This document shows, in pieces, positions 7,696 through 17,796 of a stretch of 39,554 nt of DNA. Each line of letters begins with the position of its first letter. The first letter of the stretch is position 1. Both the position numbers and the translations under genes were made by a program. The notes below the pieces were generated by a model that saw nothing but the letters and a program-made list of their open reading frames with translations, was not told the DNA's origin and did no database searches. The stretch is from an uncultured Pelagibacteraceae bacterium (GTDB taxonomy: Bacteria > Pseudomonadota > Alphaproteobacteria > Pelagibacterales > Pelagibacteraceae): the NCBI GenBank assembly GCA_902596915.1, contig CACJVQ010000009.1, positions 1 through 39,554 of the forward strand. The letters run 5' to 3'.

Positions 7696-9363
7696 ACCCT
7701 CTGTTTCACCTTTTTCATTAATACGAATTGAGTCAGCCGCCGGTACTTTTGGTAATCCTGGCATTGTCATTATTGCACCGCATACAACAACGATAAATTC
7801 TGCTCCAGAAGATAGTCTTACCTCTCTTATTGGCAATACATGTCCTGAGGGTGCTCCTTTTAGATTTGGGTCAGTAGAAAAACTATATTGAGTTTTTGCA
7901 ATACAAATTGGTAATGATTGGTAACCTCTTTCTTCGAAAGCTTTTAATTGTTCTCTTATTTTAGTATCTGCAACTACTTCGCTTGCTCTATAAAGTTCCT
8001 TAGCAATTGTTTCTATTTTTTTAAATAATGATGTTTTATCATCATATAAAAATTTAAAATCACTATCTTTTTCACATAGCTCAACCACATCATTTGCTAA
8101 ATCAATTGCACCTTCTCCACCTTTTTCCCAATGCTTTGATATAGAGGCTTTAACCCCTTTTTGTTCACAAAAATTAGTAACTTCATCAACTTCTTTATCA
8201 GTATCTAAAACAAAGTGATTTATAGCTACTGTTACTGGTAATCCAAATTTTTGTATATTTTCAATATGTCTTTCTAGATTAACTAATCCTTTTTTTACTG
8301 CATCTACATTTTCATTTTTTAATTCATCCTTTTTAACTCCCCCATGCATCTTCAGAGCTCTTATAGTTGCAACTATTACAACACAACTTGGTTTTAATCC
8401 TGATTTTCTACATTTAATATCTAGAAATTTTTCTGCACCTAGATCAGCACCAAAACCAGCTTCTGTTACTACATAATCTGAAAGTTTTAATGCTGTCTTA
8501 GTTGCTAAAACAGAATTGCATCCATGAGCTATATTTGCAAATGGTCCACCATGAATAATTGCTGGATTATTTTCAAGAGTTTGTGTTACATTTGGTCTAA
8601 TAGCATCTTTTAACAATACAGTCATTGGACCGTGTGCATTTAAATCTTTTGCATATATCGGTTTTTTATCTCTTGTATAAGCAACAGTAATATTGCCAAT
8701 TCTATTTTCTAGATCATGTAAATCATTTGATAGACAAAAGATTGCCATTATTTCTGAAGCAACAGTAATATCAAAACCATCTTCTCTTGGAAATCCATTT
8801 GCGACACCACCAAGATTAATATTTATAGATCTTAAAGCTCTATCATTCATGTCGAGAACTCTTTTCCAAACTATTCTTCTGACATCTATATTTAATTTAT
8901 TTCCCCAATATATATGGTTATCTATTAATGCAGATAAAAGATTGTGAGCAGATGTGATTGCATGAAAGTCTCCAGTAAAATGAAGATTTATTTGTTCCAT
9001 AGGAACCACTTGGGCATATCCACCGCCAGCAGCTCCACCTTTCATTCCAAAAGAAGGACCAAGACTTGGTTCTCTTAAACAAACAATAGATTTTTTACCT
9101 ATTTTATTTAGCCCATCTGACAATCCAACAGAAGTTGTTGTTTTTCCTTCTCCAGCAGGCGTTGGAGTAATAGCTGTTACTAGTATTAATTTTCCATCTT
9201 TTTTTTCTTTAAATTTTTCTAAATATTCAAGCTTAATTTTAGCTATATATCTGCTTATTGGACTATATGCCTCAGCTTCATCTGGCACTCCCACTCCATC
9301 CAAAATTTCTTGGATGGGTTTCATTTTTGCTTCTCTAGCTATTTGAATATCTGATTTTGACAT
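7687..9363 (-). CDS. fhs: Formate-tetrahydrofolate ligase
   Basis: A 558-residue protein matching the usual length (about 556) of 10-formyl-THF synthetase. The ATP-binding loop [16 protein letters not shown] lies at residues 67-82. Other family stretches are [27 protein letters not shown] near 107-133 (conserved motifs split here), [14 protein letters not shown] near 275, [13 protein letters not shown] near 305 and the [11 protein letters not shown] ending. It interconverts formate plus THF plus ATP with 10-formyl-THF. Next to sarcosine oxidase it probably runs in the direction that yields ATP and formate when methyl groups are oxidised, or supplies formyl groups for purines. It is divergent from soxB across a 128-base spacer and converges on the amidotransferase with a 9-base overlap. 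Confidence 0.97.
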   Translation of the reverse strand: MSKSDIQIAREAKMKPIQEILDGVGVPDEAEAYSPISRYIAKIKLEYLEKFKEKKDGKLILVTAITPTPAGEGKTTTSVGLSDGLNKIGKKSIVCLREPSLGPSFGMKGGAAGGGYAQVVPMEQINLHFTGDFHAITSAHNLLSALIDNHIYWGNKLNIDVRRIVWKRVLDMNDRALRSININLGGVANGFPREDGFDITVASEIMAIFCLSNDLHDLENRIGNITVAYTRDKKPIYAKDLNAHGPMTVLLKDAIRPNVTQTLENNPAIIHGGPFANIAHGCNSVLATKTALKLSDYVVTEAGFGADLGAEKFLDIKCRKSGLKPSCVVIVATIRALKMHGGVKKDELKNENVDAVKKGLVNLERHIENIQKFGLPVTVAINHFVLDTDKEVDEVTNFCEQKGVKASISKHWEKGGEGAIDLANDVVELCEKDSDFKFLYDDKTSLFKKIETIAKELYRASEVVADTKIREQLKAFEERGYQSLPICIAKTQYSFSTDPNLKGAPSGHVLPIREVRLSSGAEFIVVVCGAIMTMPGLPKVPAADSIRINEKGETEGLF

Positions 9364-9491
9364 TTAGTTTAAAATTTATAATTGTTTAATGTGCAAAATG
9401 TCTATACTTTTTTGGTTGGATTTTAAACATCTAAAAAATATATATATAAAAAATAAGAAAAAATTTAAGTTTAATTGGATAAAATTATAAA
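9364..9491. promoter_or_regulatory. Divergent fhs / soxBDAG promoter region
   Basis: This 128-base AT-rich spacer must hold the promoters for fhs (leftward) and soxBDAG (rightward). On the minus strand TAGACA (9399-9404) is 18 bases from TATAAA (9375-9380), but that would leave a leader of only about 5 bases before the fhs ATG. On the plus strand TTGGAT (9416-9421) is 17 bases from TATATA (9439-9444), a weak pair. I saw no riboswitch-like structure. Confidence 0.35.
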
Positions 9492-10748
9492 ATGCAAAAA
9501 TACTCAGTTTTTAGCCTTATTAAAAATGCATTCTCAGATCATCAAAATTGGGAAGTAGCATGGAAAGACCCAACCCCTAAAAAGGAATATGATGTTATCA
9601 TCATAGGTGGCGGCGGGCATGGTTTAGCAACTGCATATTACTTAGCTAAAGAGCACAATATTACAAATGTAGCTATCATTGAAAAAGGATGGATAGGCGG
9701 AGGTAATGTTGGAAGAAACACTACAATAATAAGATCAAACTATATGCATGATGACAATGCTTTGTTTAGTGAATTTGGCATGGATCTATGGAGAAAGATG
9801 AGCCAGGATTTAAATTACAATGTAATGTTTTCACCGAGAGGAATTATTAATCTTGCTCATTCAGACGCACAAATGAATGCATACTCTAGAAGAGGAAATT
9901 CGATGCGCCTAAATGGAATTGACGCAGTTTTATTAAATAGGGAAGAGGTTCAAAAAAGAATTCCAATGGCAGATTTTTCAGACAATGTTCGATTTCCAAT
10001 TTTTGGAGGTTTGATGCAACCAAGTGCTGGGACTGCTAGACACGATGCTGTTGCTTGGGGATATGCAAGACAAGCAGACTCCATGGGTGTTGACATAATT
10101 CAAAATTGTGAAGTTACAGGATTTAATGTTAATAACGGAAAAATAGTTGGTGTAAGAACATCCAGAGGAGATATGAAAGCAAAAAAAGTTGGTTTATGTG
10201 TTGCAGGTAGTACAAATGTTTTGGCAGAAATGTTAAACATGACATTACCAATTGAAACTCATCTTCTTCAAGCATGTGTATCTGAACCCGTTAAACCTTT
10301 ACTTGACCATGTTGTTACATTTGGTGCAGGTCACTTTTATTGTAGTCAATCAGATAAAGGAGAGATGGTTATGGGCGGAGACTTGGATGGATATAATAGT
10401 TACTCTCAAAGAGGAAATTTACCAACACTCCAACATGTTTTAACTGAAGGTATTGCAATGTTTCCATTTCTTAGCAAATTGAAAATGCTAAGAACTTGGG
10501 GTGGAATTATGGATATGTCCATGGACGGATCACCAATTATTGATAAAACACATATTGATGGTTTATACTTAAATTGTGGCTGGTGTTATGGTGGATTTAA
10601 GGCTACTCCAGCTTCTGGGTGGACTTTTGCGCACACAATTGCACAAGATAGAGTTCATGAATTAAATGCAGGTTACAGTTTAAATAGATTTAATACTGGT
10701 GATTTAATTGATGAAAAAGGTCTTGGTACCAAAACCTGGATATCCTAA
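9492..10748 (+). CDS. soxB: Sarcosine oxidase, beta subunit
   Basis: A 418-residue flavoprotein subunit of heterotetrameric sarcosine oxidase. The FAD-binding DVIIIGGGGHGLATAYYLA lies at residues 34-52. The TARHDAVAW segment puts a histidine at residue 184, equivalent to the histidine that carries covalent FMN in characterised SoxB (around 172-173). The C-terminal LNCGWCYGGFKATPASGW is the usual substrate/FAD-closing region. The enzyme oxidatively demethylates sarcosine to glycine, producing H2O2 and 5,10-methylene-THF when THF is present. The length is close to the family norm (about 405-417). It is the first gene of soxBDAG, immediately adjacent to soxD. Confidence 0.96.
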   Translation: MQKYSVFSLIKNAFSDHQNWEVAWKDPTPKKEYDVIIIGGGGHGLATAYYLAKEHNITNVAIIEKGWIGGGNVGRNTTIIRSNYMHDDNALFSEFGMDLWRKMSQDLNYNVMFSPRGIINLAHSDAQMNAYSRRGNSMRLNGIDAVLLNREEVQKRIPMADFSDNVRFPIFGGLMQPSAGTARHDAVAWGYARQADSMGVDIIQNCEVTGFNVNNGKIVGVRTSRGDMKAKKVGLCVAGSTNVLAEMLNMTLPIETHLLQACVSEPVKPLLDHVVTFGAGHFYCSQSDKGEMVMGGDLDGYNSYSQRGNLPTLQHVLTEGIAMFPFLSKLKMLRTWGGIMDMSMDGSPIIDKTHIDGLYLNCGWCYGGFKATPASGWTFAHTIAQDRVHELNAGYSLNRFNTGDLIDEKGLGTKTWIS

Positions 10749-11018
10749 ATGCTTTATATATTTTGTCCACATTGTGGATCAAGATCACAGAATGAGTTTG
10801 CATATGGTGGTGATGCAACGGTAAAACGACCAGAACTCAATAAGGAGATAAGCGACCAGGAGTGGGATAATTTTGTTTATTTAAGAAAAAGTCCTAGAGG
10901 AAAACATCTTGAGCTTTGGCACCATATATCTGGTTGCAGACAATGGATTAAAGTTGAAAGAGATACTTCAACTCACGAAATTTTTAAAACCTATAAAGCA
11001 ACCGAACTAATTGAATAA
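10749..11018 (+). CDS. soxD: Sarcosine oxidase, delta subunit
   Basis: An 89-residue zinc-binding subunit. Cys6 and Cys9 (CPHC), His59 and Cys63 reproduce the C-x2-C...H-x3-C zinc site of SoxD. It starts directly after the soxB stop and shares TAATG with soxA. The length and position in B-D-A-G order match the standard operon. Confidence 0.95.
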   Translation: MLYIFCPHCGSRSQNEFAYGGDATVKRPELNKEISDQEWDNFVYLRKSPRGKHLELWHHISGCRQWIKVERDTSTHEIFKTYKATELIE

Positions 11019-14014
11019 TGTCACAAGATTTTAGATTAGATAATGTTGGAATGGTAAATAGAAATAAAAAAATTTCTTTTATATTCAATGGTAAAAAATA
11101 TTCAGGTTATGAAGGAGACACTATTGCTTCTGCGTTAATAGCAAATGGAGTGCATCTTGTTGGGAGGAGTTTCAAATATCATAGACCTAGAGGTTTCTTT
11201 GGAGTTGGTGTTGATGAGCCTTATGCAATTTTACAGTTAGAAAGAAATAATGAAAGAGACCCTAACATAAGAGCTACTGAACAGGAGATTTTTGAAGGTC
11301 TAGAAGTTAAAAGTGTAAACTGTTGGCCTAGTGTAAACTTTGATATTGGAGCAATTAATAATTTCTTAAAAATGTTTTTTCCAGCTGGGTTTTATTATAA
11401 AACTTTTATGTGGCCACCAAGTTTTTGGTATAAAATTTATGAACCTTTTATTCGAATGGCAGCAGGTTTTGGAGAAGCATCAATCAAACATGATAAGGAA
11501 AGATATGAGCATAAATATGAATATTGTGATTTATTAATCGCTGGATCAGGACCCTCAGGTTTAGCCAGTGCATATGCTGCAGCGAAAAATGGTGCACGTG
11601 TAATTTTAGCTGAGGATAAACCGAGATATGGTGGGAGCCTACTAACTAGTGATGTAAATATTGGTAATCAAACTGGTGTTGAATGGTCAGAGAAAATAAT
11701 TACTGAATTAAAGTCAATGTCTAATGTAATTGTAAAAAATAGATCACAGGTATTTGGTTATTATGATCATAACATGCTGGTAATGTCGGAACGAATAGGT
11801 GACCACTTACCCAAAACCCAAAAATATTTACCCAAACAACGTTTGTGGTACATAAGAGCAAAAGAAGTTCTAATTTCATCTGGTTCAATTGAAAGGCCGT
11901 TAGTATTTGGTAATAACGATACCCCAGGTGTAATGTTATCTTCAGCAGCTAAAGAATACATGAAGGTTTATGGAGTTTTAGTTGGAAAAAAACCATTGAT
12001 ATTTACGAATAATGACAGTGGATATGAAACTGCTATAGAGTTTAAAAAAAATGGCGTTAGTCCATTAGTTTTAGATACAAGAAAAGAACCATCCTCTGAC
12101 ATTATTACTGAAGCTAAAAATTTAGGAATTGAAACAAAGTTTTCCTATGTAGTAGTGGCTGCTAAGGGATACAAAAAAGTCAAATCAGCAGATATTGCAA
12201 AAATATCTGATAATAAAAAAGATTTATCAAATATAGAAAATATTGAATGTGATTGTATTTGTGTTTCAGGGTTTTGGACACCATCAATTCACTTAGCATC
12301 TCAATCCGGAAATAAATCTGAATTTGATGAAAAAATAGATGCATTCATTCCAAAAAAATCTAAACAGAAAGAAAATACTATTGGTTCAGCAAACGGTAAA
12401 TTTACTTTAGAAGAAACCATTAATGAAGCATTTGATAAAGGATACGAAGTCTCAAATAAAATAACAGAAAATAATAACAAAGTTTCTATTCCAACTGTAG
12501 TTGAAAAGAAATCTACAGAGCACGACAAGTTTTGGTGTGTTCCATTACCAAAAGGTAAATCATATAAAAGATTTTTAGATTTTCAAAACGATGTGGCTGT
12601 AACAGATATAGAGTTGGCATTAAGGGAAGGTTTTAGATCAATCGAACATGTAAAAAGATATACCACTCTTGGAATGGCAACAGACCAAGGTAAGACAAGT
12701 AATCTTAATGGTTTACAATTAGTTTCAGACATTGAAAATAAAGTTGTACCACAGGTTGGTCACACAACATTTAGGCCACCTTATACACCTGTTTCAATAG
12801 GAGCAATTGTGGGAAGAGAAGTTGGAAAACATTCTAAGCCAACAAGAAAATCACCAATGCACGAATGGCATGAAAAAAATAATGCAGTATTTGTTGATGC
12901 TGGAGTTTGGTTAAGACCAAGATATTACAAGCAAGGAAATGAAACATTATTTGAAGCCTCAAAAAGAGAAGCAAAAAATGTAAGAAAAAATGTAGGTGTA
13001 TGTGATGTAACTACTTTAGGAAAAATAGATGTTAAAGGTCCTGATGCTGCAGAATTTTTAAATAGAGTTTATACTAATGCATGGCTTAAGCTACCAGTGG
13101 GAAAAGCAAGATATGGAGTAATGCTAAGAGAAGATGGAATTGTAATGGATGACGGAACAACAACAAGAATTTCTGAAAATCATTACCACATGACAACTAC
13201 AACAGCTCAGGCGGCCAATGTCCTATCTCATTTAGAATATTATTTGCAGCTAGTTTGGCCAGAATTAAATGTTAATGTGGTATCAACAACAGAGCAGTGG
13301 GCTGGTGCTGCAATAGCAGGCCCAAATTCAAGAGCATTATTAATGAAATTATTTCCAAATACCGATGTATCTAATGAAGGTCTACCATTTATGGGTTACA
13401 AAGAGGCTGATTTATCTGGTATTTCCGCAAAAATTTATAGAATTTCATTTTCAGGAGAACTTGCTTATGAAGTTAACGTGGAGTCAGACTTTGGTAATTT
13501 TATGTGGGAAAAAATTATCGAAGTTGGTAAAGAATTTCAAATACAACCATATGGAACTGAGGCACTATCTACTTTAAGGATAGAAATGGGTCACGTTGCT
13601 GGCTCTGAGCTTGATGGCAGAACAATTCCTCATGATGCATCACTTGAAGGTTTAGTCAGTAAGAAAAAAGACTTTATTGGCAAAAGATCTTTAAGCAGGT
13701 CAGCTTTCACAAAACCAGATAGAGAAAAAATAGTAGGTGTCGTTCCATTAGACAAAACAACGAGTATTCCTGAAGGCTCATATATTGTTAAAGACCCGAA
13801 TGCAAAGCTTCCAAACCCTAAATTAGGTCATGTCTCAGCATCATGTTGGAGTGTTGAATATGATAATCCATTCTCACTTGCGATAATTAAAGATGGTAAA
13901 AAAATGATAGGACAAAAGCTATTTGCTATGTCACCTTTAAAAAATAAAACTATTCCTGTGGAAATTGTTTCATCGCATTATGTTGATCCTGAAGGAAAAA
14001 GAGTAAGAGCATGA
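11018..14014 (+). CDS. soxA: Sarcosine oxidase, alpha subunit
   Basis: A 998-residue alpha subunit, close to the usual length of about 965-1000. Residues 1-110 form the 2Fe-2S-ferredoxin-like N-terminal fold without cluster ligands (GRSFKYHRPRGFFGVG). A dinucleotide-binding domain follows at about 171-200 (LLIAGSGPSGLASAYAAA). The C-terminal portion from about 612 (SPMHEWHEKNNAVFVDAG) is a GcvT-type THF-binding domain. In this complex NAD binds the alpha subunit, and the GcvT domain passes the methylene group to THF. The start shares TAATG with soxD, and the stop overlaps the soxG ATG by 4 bases. Confidence 0.96.
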   Translation: MSQDFRLDNVGMVNRNKKISFIFNGKKYSGYEGDTIASALIANGVHLVGRSFKYHRPRGFFGVGVDEPYAILQLERNNERDPNIRATEQEIFEGLEVKSVNCWPSVNFDIGAINNFLKMFFPAGFYYKTFMWPPSFWYKIYEPFIRMAAGFGEASIKHDKERYEHKYEYCDLLIAGSGPSGLASAYAAAKNGARVILAEDKPRYGGSLLTSDVNIGNQTGVEWSEKIITELKSMSNVIVKNRSQVFGYYDHNMLVMSERIGDHLPKTQKYLPKQRLWYIRAKEVLISSGSIERPLVFGNNDTPGVMLSSAAKEYMKVYGVLVGKKPLIFTNNDSGYETAIEFKKNGVSPLVLDTRKEPSSDIITEAKNLGIETKFSYVVVAAKGYKKVKSADIAKISDNKKDLSNIENIECDCICVSGFWTPSIHLASQSGNKSEFDEKIDAFIPKKSKQKENTIGSANGKFTLEETINEAFDKGYEVSNKITENNNKVSIPTVVEKKSTEHDKFWCVPLPKGKSYKRFLDFQNDVAVTDIELALREGFRSIEHVKRYTTLGMATDQGKTSNLNGLQLVSDIENKVVPQVGHTTFRPPYTPVSIGAIVGREVGKHSKPTRKSPMHEWHEKNNAVFVDAGVWLRPRYYKQGNETLFEASKREAKNVRKNVGVCDVTTLGKIDVKGPDAAEFLNRVYTNAWLKLPVGKARYGVMLREDGIVMDDGTTTRISENHYHMTTTTAQAANVLSHLEYYLQLVWPELNVNVVSTTEQWAGAAIAGPNSRALLMKLFPNTDVSNEGLPFMGYKEADLSGISAKIYRISFSGELAYEVNVESDFGNFMWEKIIEVGKEFQIQPYGTEALSTLRIEMGHVAGSELDGRTIPHDASLEGLVSKKKDFIGKRSLSRSAFTKPDREKIVGVVPLDKTTSIPEGSYIVKDPNAKLPNPKLGHVSASCWSVEYDNPFSLAIIKDGKKMIGQKLFAMSPLKNKTIPVEIVSSHYVDPEGKRVRA

Positions 14015-14598
14015 CGGTAATTTCTGCTTTACAAAATGTTCATGTTAAGGGGTCATTTGGCAACTTTGAAAATAAATCGGAAAATGAATTATTAAAAATT
14101 AAAGAATTAAAAAGTTTAATAATCGTTCAAGTAGTTCAGTATAAAAATTCTTCTATTAAAATTGATGATATAAATTTTAACAATTTAAAATTTGTAAACC
14201 AATCACAAACAGTAGTTTCAAATGAAAATGTAAGAGTGCTATGGAATTCACCAAATAATTGGCTTTTAATTTCAAATAAAAAAGAATTGTTAAATGAAAT
14301 TTACAACACTTTTAATGAAAATGATTTTGCTGTTACAGACCTTTCTCATTCTAAAGCGACAATAGAATTAGAAGGACCTTACGTAAAAGAAGTTTTAAAA
14401 AAAGGATGTCCTTTTAATTTTAATATTTTAACAAAAAATATGAGTATTAACTCAGCTTATAATGGAATTTCTTTTATAGTTGATATGATTGAAGATGAAC
14501 CAGAAAAAGTAAGAATTTTTTCTCTAAGAAGTTTTGGGGAGTCTCTGTATCATTCTATCACTGATGCTTCTTTAGAATTTGGATATAAGTGTAATTAG
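14011..14598 (+). CDS. soxG: Sarcosine oxidase, gamma subunit
   Basis: A 195-residue gamma subunit starting in an ATGA overlap with the soxA stop. SoxG diverges fast; identification rests on position, length and the family-like stretches VLWNSPNNWLLIS near 77, AVTDLSHSKATIELEGP near 106 and FSLRSFGESLYHSI near 170. The fold resembles GcvT but without an independent catalytic role; it helps assemble the tetramer. It ends 3 bases from the stop of the convergent transporter gene. Confidence 0.93.
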   Translation: MTVISALQNVHVKGSFGNFENKSENELLKIKELKSLIIVQVVQYKNSSIKIDDINFNNLKFVNQSQTVVSNENVRVLWNSPNNWLLISNKKELLNEIYNTFNENDFAVTDLSHSKATIELEGPYVKEVLKKGCPFNFNILTKNMSINSAYNGISFIVDMIEDEPEKVRIFSLRSFGESLYHSITDASLEFGYKCN

Positions 14599-14601
14599 TT
14601 A

Positions 14602-16215
14602 TTATTCCTCTGTTTTAAATCGAGATTTCTGAATAAATAAAACAAATAGTATTGGTATAATTAAGGTAATAATTGTTACTGTTATTAACAATAATCCTAG
14701 CTCAGAATAGTCTGCTGTTGTTAAAATTGCGTTTGTAACCTTATCTTTTACCTCTCTTGTAACTGTAAAAATTTCATTGAGATATTTTGTTAATAAAGCA
14801 CTTGCAGACAAAGCTAAATTAGTGAATGAAGCAAAAACCGCAAAAAAAGTTGCTTTTAAATGAGAAGGTGCATTTTTAGCAATCCAAGCTAAAAGTGGAA
14901 TCATAGATATTTGACCTAATGGAGATTCTAATGCTGTATTAATTATTGCTATAAATTTTGCATCAACAATTCCGTTTGTTAACGAGGAGGTCCAGTTGTG
15001 AAATCCATAATACATTCCAACACTTGGTAAAAATAATATTGATCCAGCAATTGATAAAATAACAATTATTTTAGCAATAGAATTTTTTGCCATAAATGGT
15101 CTAAGAATTATTATTCCAACTAATGTAAGTATAGAGGCTAGTAAAGACAGTATTGAAAAAAATTGTTCATTAAATTGAAGTTCATCAATTTCAAACCAAG
15201 ATAAACCAGGTCCAGGTCCAGGCATGGCTCTAAATATAAAAATAATTATAGCAGTACCAACTATAGTAAATCTAAACTTTTCAGGTAACTCTTTAATAAG
15301 TTTATTCATAAGGAATAAAATGATCAACATAGAACCTAAAAAAACAATTTCTTGTGCAAAGGGTAATCCTAACGAACCGACACTCAATGTAAAAATTACA
15401 AAAATTAAACTACCACCTAGTATCCACCAATTAACTTTTGTTTTTTCATGGTTAAAATTACCTTCTTCACCAGATAGACCCTGACTAATTAAAATGTTTT
15501 TCTTTTTATTTTTTAAATACACTGCAAAAATAACACCTAAAATTGAAACCATTGGTATTATTAATGCGTAAAGATATATTGATCCGTATAATTGTATTTT
15601 TTCAGCCTGTTCAAGACTGTCTACTCCTTTAAATAATATCACATTGGCAAGGGCAACCAAAACTGTTCCGCCTATAATTGCAAATCTTCCAAGTGTTTGC
15701 ATCGTTGTATGCATAATCTTAACTTGATCTGTTGTAAATTTTTCTCCATTTTCATTAATTAAAGGTACAGCTTCAACTGTCATTGCATCAGCAACAACAT
15801 CTTGAACTACATAACCAATAGGAGCCAAAAGAACGCTTATTACAAACCAAGTTTCAACTTTTAAATAAGATGACATTTGTTCTGTATGAATTATTAGCCC
15901 ATACATTATTAATAAACTTATTCCAATTAATGAGGCGCCAACGTAGACCATGTAATTTTTTTTATTCCAGATTAAATCTACCAAATGCCCTAATGGCATT
16001 TTTAAAGCCCAAGGTATTCCTGCCCAGAAACCTAAACCTGCAAGAAATGCTGCAGATAAATTCAAATAATCTTTTACAAAGAAAGTACCTACTATACCTG
16101 TTAGGCCAGATATACCTGCTGCCACATAAATCATTAAGGGAGGCAAATAAGACAATTTAAATTGTCTTCCTAAATCAAACAGTGTTGAATCTATAAATTG
16201 AACTATTTTGTTCAT
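14602..16215 (-). CDS. MFS-type transporter, BT1/folate-biopterin-transporter-like
   Basis: A 537-residue polytopic membrane protein with about 12-14 hydrophobic segments. The N-terminal half holds GFWAGIPWALKMPLGHLVDL near residue 82, and GYVVQDVVADAMTVEAVP near 134. A conserved QD-VADA-TVE motif in the fourth or fifth span is what I associate with the BT1 folate/biopterin transporter family. The neighbours (fhs, sarcosine oxidase, purE/purK) are heavy folate users, which fits but does not prove folate transport. It converges tightly on soxG (3 bases) and heads a minus-strand group starting 6 bases after the 146-residue gene. An unassigned MFS carrier is the main alternative. Confidence 0.6.
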   Translation of the reverse strand: MNKIVQFIDSTLFDLGRQFKLSYLPPLMIYVAAGISGLTGIVGTFFVKDYLNLSAAFLAGLGFWAGIPWALKMPLGHLVDLIWNKKNYMVYVGASLIGISLLIMYGLIIHTEQMSSYLKVETWFVISVLLAPIGYVVQDVVADAMTVEAVPLINENGEKFTTDQVKIMHTTMQTLGRFAIIGGTVLVALANVILFKGVDSLEQAEKIQLYGSIYLYALIIPMVSILGVIFAVYLKNKKKNILISQGLSGEEGNFNHEKTKVNWWILGGSLIFVIFTLSVGSLGLPFAQEIVFLGSMLIILFLMNKLIKELPEKFRFTIVGTAIIIFIFRAMPGPGPGLSWFEIDELQFNEQFFSILSLLASILTLVGIIILRPFMAKNSIAKIIVILSIAGSILFLPSVGMYYGFHNWTSSLTNGIVDAKFIAIINTALESPLGQISMIPLLAWIAKNAPSHLKATFFAVFASFTNLALSASALLTKYLNEIFTVTREVKDKVTNAILTTADYSELGLLLITVTIITLIIPILFVLFIQKSRFKTEE

Positions 16216-16221
16216 TAACTC

Positions 16222-16662
16222 TTAATCTAATAGGTTTAATTTAATTAGACTATTATTTTTTGTTTCTTTGCACCACAACTCATAACTTTCGCACACTCTC
16301 CATAGATGATTTGTTGCTCTTTGAGATATTTCCAAAGGAAAATGACTTTTTGCATAGTACAAATCAGGAAATTTAATCAATTGTTTAATCATTGCTTCTT
16401 TTTGTAAATCCAAAAGCCTTAAAACCTCTTTAGAAATTTTTTCCCCCGAGGTATGATCAACAAAATCGTTTTCTTTTAGTTTCTCAAACCATTCATCATG
16501 AAATTTCCCACTACTTACTTTTTCATACAATTTTGAACCCATAAATCTTTCAATTGCATCTATATTAGAAATATCAATATTTTGTTTTTTAATTTTAAAT
16601 ATTTCTAAATAAATTGCCTCAGCAACATAAAGTATGTAGGGTTTTTTATTTTCTTCTCCCAT
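16222..16662 (-). CDS. Conserved-looking hypothetical protein, helical, 146 residues
   Basis: I do not recognise this gene. It is a soluble, mostly alpha-helical protein of 146 residues with no signal peptide or membrane segment. It is tryptophan- and charge-rich toward the C-terminus (NHLWRVCESYELWCKETK near 118-135), with paired acidic and lysine patches. It sits 6 bases from the transporter gene and 4 bases from the acetyltransferase gene, so the three probably form one minus-strand transcript. A regular codon pattern and tight spacing support a real gene. Confidence 0.7.
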   Translation of the reverse strand: MGEENKKPYILYVAEAIYLEIFKIKKQNIDISNIDAIERFMGSKLYEKVSSGKFHDEWFEKLKENDFVDHTSGEKISKEVLRLLDLQKEAMIKQLIKFPDLYYAKSHFPLEISQRATNHLWRVCESYELWCKETKNNSLIKLNLLD

Positions 16663-16666
16663 AAAA

Positions 16667-17137
16667 TTATAAATTTAATGTGTAATAACAAGAATTAGGA
16701 TCCTCTTTATAGTGAGCAAATGGTTTACATTCACTAAATTTAAAATGTTCAAAAAGTTTTCTGGCAGGTAAAAAGAATTTCCCAGATCCTGTTTCAATAC
16801 TTAATTTTTTAATACCTAATTTTTTCGCCTGTATTATTAAATGTGAGATTATTTTATTACCAATACCTTTATTTCTAAAATTATCAGATACTCTAATTGA
16901 TTTAAATTCCCCATGATTTTGTCCAATAAATTTTAATGCTCCACATCCAATTAAATGATTATTATCCCACAAACTCCAAAATTTTATGCTTGGATCTTTA
17001 AGTCCAGGAATATCTAAAACATGAGTACTACCTTTAGAAGAAACAGATCTTAATTCAATAAAGTGTTTTATTAAAAGATGATTTACCTTCGGATGGTCAA
17101 AGTTATTTTCTATTGATTTAATCATTAGCATGAACAT
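16667..17137 (-). CDS. GNAT-family N-acetyltransferase
   Basis: A 156-residue single-domain acetyltransferase. The acetyl-CoA motif A is visible as SIRVSDNFRNKGIGNKIISHL near residues 79-98 (the R-x-K-G-I-G turn binds the pyrophosphate). LSIETGSGKFFLPARKLFEHFKF near 115-135 is motif B. The substrate (protein N-terminus, amino acid or small amine) is not predictable. Several in-frame Met codons occur at the start (MFMLMIK), so the start may move by up to 4 residues. It faces the SRAP gene across a 36-base divergent gap. Confidence 0.85.
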   Translation of the reverse strand: MFMLMIKSIENNFDHPKVNHLLIKHFIELRSVSSKGSTHVLDIPGLKDPSIKFWSLWDNNHLIGCGALKFIGQNHGEFKSIRVSDNFRNKGIGNKIISHLIIQAKKLGIKKLSIETGSGKFFLPARKLFEHFKFSECKPFAHYKEDPNSCYYTLNL

Positions 17138-17173
17138 ATAATCTAAAAAAAAATTAAACCAATACGAAAAAAT

Positions 17174-17794
17174 ATGTGTGGAAGATATGTCATTACTAAT
17201 GCAGTTTCAAAAACAAGCAAAATGGTTAAAACTGCAATTAAAGTCGAAGACTCAGAAAATTATAATGCGCACCCTTATCAAAATCTTCCTGTAATAAAGA
17301 AATATAACAATGGAAATACTCTTGAAAACTTAAAGTGGGGAATTGTACCTAGTTGGGCTAAAAAAAAAGAATTTAAACCACTTATTAATGCAAGATTAGA
17401 GACAATTGACGAGAAGGTTTCATTTAAAAAATTAATAAAACTTCAAAGATGTGTTGTTGTAGCTGATGGATTTTACGAATGGAAGAGAATAGAAAAAGAG
17501 AAGATCCCTCATTACTTTTTAAGAGAAGACAAGAAACTAATCTATATCGCAGGTATTTATGAGGAAGATCAATTTTGCATGATTACTGAGGAAGCAAGTT
17601 CAAATGTAACAGAAATTCATCACAGACAGCCAGTTATCTTAAATGAAGCTGATGTTAATAAATATTTGAATATTGAAATTTCAGGGTCAAATTATTTAAA
17701 ACAATCCTCAAAATCAAAACTTTCATTTTTTGAAATTTCTAAAGATGTGAATAAGCCAACAAATAATAATATTTCTCTAATACAACCCATATAA
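17174..17794 (+). CDS. SOS-response-associated peptidase (SRAP/YedK/HMCES family)
   Basis: A 206-residue SRAP protein. It begins MCGRY, so after Met removal Cys2 is exposed as the nucleophile that forms a thiazolidine bond with abasic sites in single-stranded DNA. Asn72 (NARLET), Glu102 (YEWKR) and His150 (EIHHRQPVIL) complete the known active site. The length is slightly below E. coli YedK (222). Its role is shielding abasic sites during replication. It stands alone on the plus strand, 3 bases from the convergent purK stop. Confidence 0.93.
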   Translation: MCGRYVITNAVSKTSKMVKTAIKVEDSENYNAHPYQNLPVIKKYNNGNTLENLKWGIVPSWAKKKEFKPLINARLETIDEKVSFKKLIKLQRCVVVADGFYEWKRIEKEKIPHYFLREDKKLIYIAGIYEEDQFCMITEEASSNVTEIHHRQPVILNEADVNKYLNIEISGSNYLKQSSKSKLSFFEISKDVNKPTNNNISLIQPI

Positions 17795-17796
17795 AA

